DNA from: Calditrichia bacterium | GTDB taxonomy: Bacteria; Calditrichota; Calditrichia; RBG-13-44-9; J075 | Assembly (NCBI GenBank): GCA_028284445.1 | Contig: JANQRS010000014.1 | Location: 1-64,000, forward strand | Length of the DNA stretch: 64,000 nt | Direction of reading: 5' to 3' | Part shown: positions 61,088 to 64,000 of the stretch, in pieces | Layout of the letters: each line of letters opens with the position of its first letter | Numbering within the stretch: position 1 is the first letter of the stretch | Notes under the pieces: model-generated | Database searches by the model: none | The model's input: the letters and a program-made list of their open reading frames with translations, nothing else | Told to the model about the DNA's origin: nothing | Position numbers and translations under genes: made by a program

Positions 61088-61840
61088 TCACGCTTCTGCC
61101 GCAATTGTCTTCCTTGGAAAGAGCAGCTGATAGTCGATGGAGTGCGATGAATACATGCGGTTGTTCTTGATGAATACCTGCTTGTGGGAGAGTTTCGGAT
61201 TACTGGCAACCAGGATAAATTTGAAGAAGCGGATGATCTTTACGATGTGACCATTTTTCCAGCCATTGGACGCATAGGTCCATTTTGCCGGAATGTTGTT
61301 GTTTTGCACAACTGCAAAAGCCTTGTTGTAGCCGTTATCACGAAGGTTTAACTGGGCGCGCGTAAAAAACTCTATTGCATTGCCGTCACCACGATGTTCG
61401 TCGATGACGAAGAAGTCGAAGGTGTAAATTTCGTCCCGCTTTAGCGGCAAGCCATAAAGCGCCAGATGAGGATGATGTTCCGACTGCGGACCATTTGCAT
61501 GCACCCACCAGAGGTAACCAATCATCTTTCCTTTTTCGTAAGCAACAAAACCCTGAAAATTGTTACGCAGGTAACTGTCGAGGCGGGACATATCCCTTAG
61601 ATTGCACTTGTTGTTCCGGCACATCTTACGAAGCTCGTCCTTATTGCTGTCATCGATGGCCTTGATCTCAAGGTTGTGCTCGCGCGAAAACTTCATATCC
61701 TCGCTATAATCCTTGAAAATAATGAGAACATCGTCTCGAATGGCAACCTTCTCATACAGGCCTTGTCCCAGTTTCTGAATGGCCCCAAACAGGCCTTTCT
61801 TTTTGTATTCTTCCGACAGTTTTTGAATGATGCTGGCCAT
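61088..61840 (-). CDS. GNAT-family N-acetyltransferase-like protein
   Basis: A 250-residue cytoplasmic protein with a GNAT fold at about residues 55-200: GFVAYEKGKMIGYLWWVH, then TFDFFVIDEHRGDGNAIEFF as the acetyl-CoA motif A region, and FAVVQNNNIPAKWTYASNGW, which carries the motif B-type loop. The substrate is unknown; similar proteins occur with exopolysaccharide genes. It converges on the yhhQ gene. Confidence 0.8.
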   Translation of the reverse strand: MASIIQKLSEEYKKKGLFGAIQKLGQGLYEKVAIRDDVLIIFKDYSEDMKFSREHNLEIKAIDDSNKDELRKMCRNNKCNLRDMSRLDSYLRNNFQGFVAYEKGKMIGYLWWVHANGPQSEHHPHLALYGLPLKRDEIYTFDFFVIDEHRGDGNAIEFFTRAQLNLRDNGYNKAFAVVQNNNIPAKWTYASNGWKNGHIVKIIRFFKFILVASNPKLSHKQVFIKNNRMYSSHSIDYQLLFPRKTIAAEA

Positions 61841-62185
61841 AGCTCATTTTTCTTTCAATGTTTAGTGCACGCAGAGATATTATCGACAGTTATTGAGCGA
61901 TATTATTCGAAGAATCTTTTTCTGGATACTGTGGTAGAAGATACGGGTCCGGAAGTTTCCGGTCACAGAAACAGCCAATAACTTGCGATTGCTCAATAAC
62001 CGGTTCGAATGTGTCGCATGATGGTTGTTTTTCCTGTGACAGTGCTCATTTGTAATCTAACACTTTTTTTAGCTGATGGAAAGCAGCATCTGGCGTTAAT
62101 TTTCTACTTGGAATCATGCTGTATCTATGGCGATATTGAAGCTCGAAATCGTTCCATTTGTGAACTTATAAACGGATAATCATAC
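61841..62185. other. Divergent intergenic region, 345 bp
   Basis: A spacer between the GNAT gene (minus) and the VWA gene (plus). No gene, RNA or strong hairpin was recognised. It should hold both promoters. Confidence 0.4.
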
Positions 62186-63286
62186 ATGCTCGGATATCGG
62201 TTTACCGATTACATCCCGTCAGATTTTGGGAAATCTACGTTCGACAAATTGTTGGATCTTTTCATGCAGATCCTCAATCATACATCCGGTGACGTATCGG
62301 AAGCGCTCCACTGGCTAAACCTGCTGGATCGTCAGCATAACCTTACTGACGATGACTATGGCATGGGCGACTTTCTGCAAGACCTGAAAGATAAGGGATA
62401 TATTCAGGAAGACGGACCCGGTGGCGAAACCTACGTGATGACTGCCAAGGCTGAACAGACGATCCGCAAGCGCTCGCTGGAAGAAATATTCGGACGGCTT
62501 CGTAAGTCGAAGCGCGGTGATCATCGAACCAATTTTGCCGGCATGGGCGATGAAAAAACCACTGACCGCCGTGAATTTCAATTTGGCGATGGGCTTGATC
62601 AAATTGATATGACCGATTCCCTACGCAATGCTCAGATTCGTCACGGCCTCGGAGATTTCCGTTTAACCGAAGATGACCTTGAGGTGGTGGAAAACGAGTA
62701 CAAGGCGCAGACGTCGACAGTGCTGATGATCGACATCAGCCACTCGATGATTCTCTATGGTGAAGATCGCATCACCCCGGCCAAAAAGGTTGCTATGGCG
62801 CTTGCCGAGTTGATTACCACTCGCTATGCCAAAGATACACTGGATATCATTGTTTTTGGAAATGATGCCTGGCAGATTGAAATCAAGGATTTGCCCTATT
62901 TGCAGGTCGGGCCATATCACACAAATACAGTTGCCGGTCTGGAACTAGCTATGGATATCTTGCGTCGCCGCAAGAATCCCAATAAGCAGATTTTCATGAT
63001 TACCGACGGCAAACCGACCTGCCTGAAGGAAGGCTTGAGGTACTACAAGAATTCATTTGGACTGGATCGTAAAATTGTCAATCGCACCATGCGCTTGGCG
63101 ATGCAATGCCGCAAGCTAGATATTCTCATTACGACTTTTATGGTGGCGCGCGATCCATATTTGCAACAGTTTGTAAGAGACTTCACCCAGGTCAATAATG
63201 GCCGCGCATTTTATACCAGCCTGAAAGGGCTCGGCGAGTACATTTTTGAAGATTACGTACGCAATCGCCGCCGCCGTGTCCGCTGA
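62186..63286 (+). CDS. VWA-domain protein
   Basis: A 366-residue cytoplasmic protein. The first 170 residues are helical and charged (GDVSEALHWLNLLDRQ), followed by a von Willebrand A domain (about 177-360) with the MIDAS motif DISHSM and the later FMITDGKPT. VWA proteins next to AAA+ ATPases act as substrate adaptors in MoxR- or chelatase-like remodelling. It is 45 bp upstream of such an ATPase gene. Confidence 0.9.
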   Translation: MLGYRFTDYIPSDFGKSTFDKLLDLFMQILNHTSGDVSEALHWLNLLDRQHNLTDDDYGMGDFLQDLKDKGYIQEDGPGGETYVMTAKAEQTIRKRSLEEIFGRLRKSKRGDHRTNFAGMGDEKTTDRREFQFGDGLDQIDMTDSLRNAQIRHGLGDFRLTEDDLEVVENEYKAQTSTVLMIDISHSMILYGEDRITPAKKVAMALAELITTRYAKDTLDIIVFGNDAWQIEIKDLPYLQVGPYHTNTVAGLELAMDILRRRKNPNKQIFMITDGKPTCLKEGLRYYKNSFGLDRKIVNRTMRLAMQCRKLDILITTFMVARDPYLQQFVRDFTQVNNGRAFYTSLKGLGEYIFEDYVRNRRRRVR

Positions 63287-63331
63287 TTTTATTTCTCATA
63301 AATCGTTCTAAATACCAGGAGACATGATCCC

Positions 63332-64000
63332 ATGCCGGGAATTGATCATACAAAAATTAAGACCCTTGGACAACTCAAAGCGAGCGGCTACCAGAGCCGG
63401 TCTATTAAAGACGAATTGCGCAGCAATTTGATTGCTCGCATTCAGTCACGGGAACCGGTGTTTCGCGGCGTTCTTGGCTACGAAAAGACCGTTGTGCCGG
63501 ACATTGAGCGGGCGCTGCTCTCGCGTCACAACATGATTCTGCTTGGGCTTCGCGGTCAGGCTAAGACCCGGATCGCTCGCCTCATGGTTGAATTACTCGA
63601 TGAATACATCCCGATTGTGGATGGTTCTGAACTCAATGATGATCCCCTACAACCGGTTTCTCGCTACGCTCTCGATTTGATTGCCGAAATGGGCGACGAA
63701 ACGCCAATCGGCTGGCTGCACCGCTCACGCCGGTATACGGAAAAGCTCGCTACTCCGGATGTATCCGTTGCAGACTTGATCGGCGATGCGGATCCGATCA
63801 AGGCAGCCAATCTTCGTTTACCCTATTCTGATGAACGTGTCATCCACTTTGGGCTGGTGCCGCGATCCAATCGTTCTCTCTTTGTTATTAATGAGCTACC
63901 GGATTTACAGGCGCGAATTCAGGTGGCCTTATTCAATATTCTGCAGGAAGAAGACATCCAGATTCGCGGTTTCAAAATCCGCGTGCCGTTAGACATCCAA
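63332..64000 (+). CDS. AAA+ ATPase, magnesium-chelatase/MoxR-like (cut by window end)
   Basis: The frame is open from ATG 63332 to the window end (223 codons, no stop). Walker A is GLRGQAKT at residues 72-79. The Walker B position reads SLFVINELPDLQARIQVALF, where the usual Asp is Asn, a feature I recall as general in this chelatase-like subfamily. FNILQEEDIQIRGF is also a family block. With the upstream VWA protein it forms the classic ATPase/VWA pair, perhaps for metal insertion or complex remodelling. AGGAG lies ten bases before the start. Confidence 0.88.
   Translation, partial: MPGIDHTKIKTLGQLKASGYQSRSIKDELRSNLIARIQSREPVFRGVLGYEKTVVPDIERALLSRHNMILLGLRGQAKTRIARLMVELLDEYIPIVDGSELNDDPLQPVSRYALDLIAEMGDETPIGWLHRSRRYTEKLATPDVSVADLIGDADPIKAANLRLPYSDERVIHFGLVPRSNRSLFVINELPDLQARIQVALFNILQEEDIQIRGFKIRVPLDIQ

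Overview
The window reads as one continuous bacterial chromosome segment with moderate GC and about 60 protein genes. No rRNA, tRNA or CRISPR array was found by eye, and no integrase or transposase. The gene content points to a Gram-negative member of the FCB supergroup, most likely Calditrichota or a related candidate phylum such as KSB1. The clues are a Bacteroidota-type IleRS, a DUF4835 protein (a type IX secretion-associated family), a YPNPFNPSTTIRYSLP-type C-terminal sorting domain, DUF1573, a Bacteroidota-type secreted protein often mislabelled Maf, heptosyltransferase (so an outer membrane) and a two-component regulator-propeller hybrid kinase. The phylum is an inference from family distribution, not from a marker gene.

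Layout. 1-1300: a four-helix-bundle gene between two octamer tandem arrays, then two tiny genes. 1339-12569 (minus): a response regulator with a metallo-hydrolase, then a long housekeeping run in the order DUF3467, YggS, DivIVA, lipoprotein, PNP, IleRS, two DksA-like proteins, RluD, DUF1573. This resembles the ylmE-divIVA-ileS-(lspA)-rluD neighbourhood of other phyla, without lspA. 12687-18870 (plus): dnaG and a 1415-residue hybrid kinase. 18927-24307: SOD, thiol peroxidase, a Cu/Zn-type efflux permease fused to a metal-binding domain, a Lon-N protein, an M29 peptidase and a PHP-type phosphatase. 24613-30792: an HdrD-like Fe-S oxidoreductase, a DUF1223 protein, DUF4835, an orphan peptide-binding lipoprotein and RNase HII. 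30821-34926: small envelope and translation genes (YkgJ, YkvA, an HExxH membrane protein, LMW-PTP, TsaC, heptosyltransferase). 35242-40481: a small ORF, argF, hslUV and rpoN, with REP-like repeats between hslV and rpoN.

40798-51517 is a carbohydrate island: GH63 glucosidase, polyphosphate glucokinase, transaldolase, glucose-6-phosphate isomerase, RpiA, G6PD, 6-phosphogluconolactonase and a secreted protein. Together they could take a glucoside to glucose-6-phosphate and through most of the pentose phosphate pathway; gnd is not in the window. The transaldolase and isomerase, one polypeptide in many bacteria, are here separated by a -1 frame change at a run of ten A.

51856-64000: MiaB, a secreted Ycf48-like propeller with a C-terminal sorting domain bracketed by heptamer arrays, an L,D-transpeptidase, a TPR-CAP protein, a probable selenocysteine-containing AhpD-like peroxidase (in-frame TGA in a CxxU motif plus a bSECIS-like hairpin), a receiver protein with a gene-within-gene, a beta-solenoid protein, a queuosine-precursor transporter, a GNAT protein and a VWA/AAA+ pair cut by the window end.

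The most notable items are the candidate selenoprotein, the slippery transaldolase/isomerase junction, the GXHH active-site motif of IleRS (linked to mupirocin hyper-resistance), the repeat-bracketed four-helix-bundle gene and the zinc-finger/zinc-less DksA pair. Intergenic space is unusually rich in short tandem and palindromic repeats.
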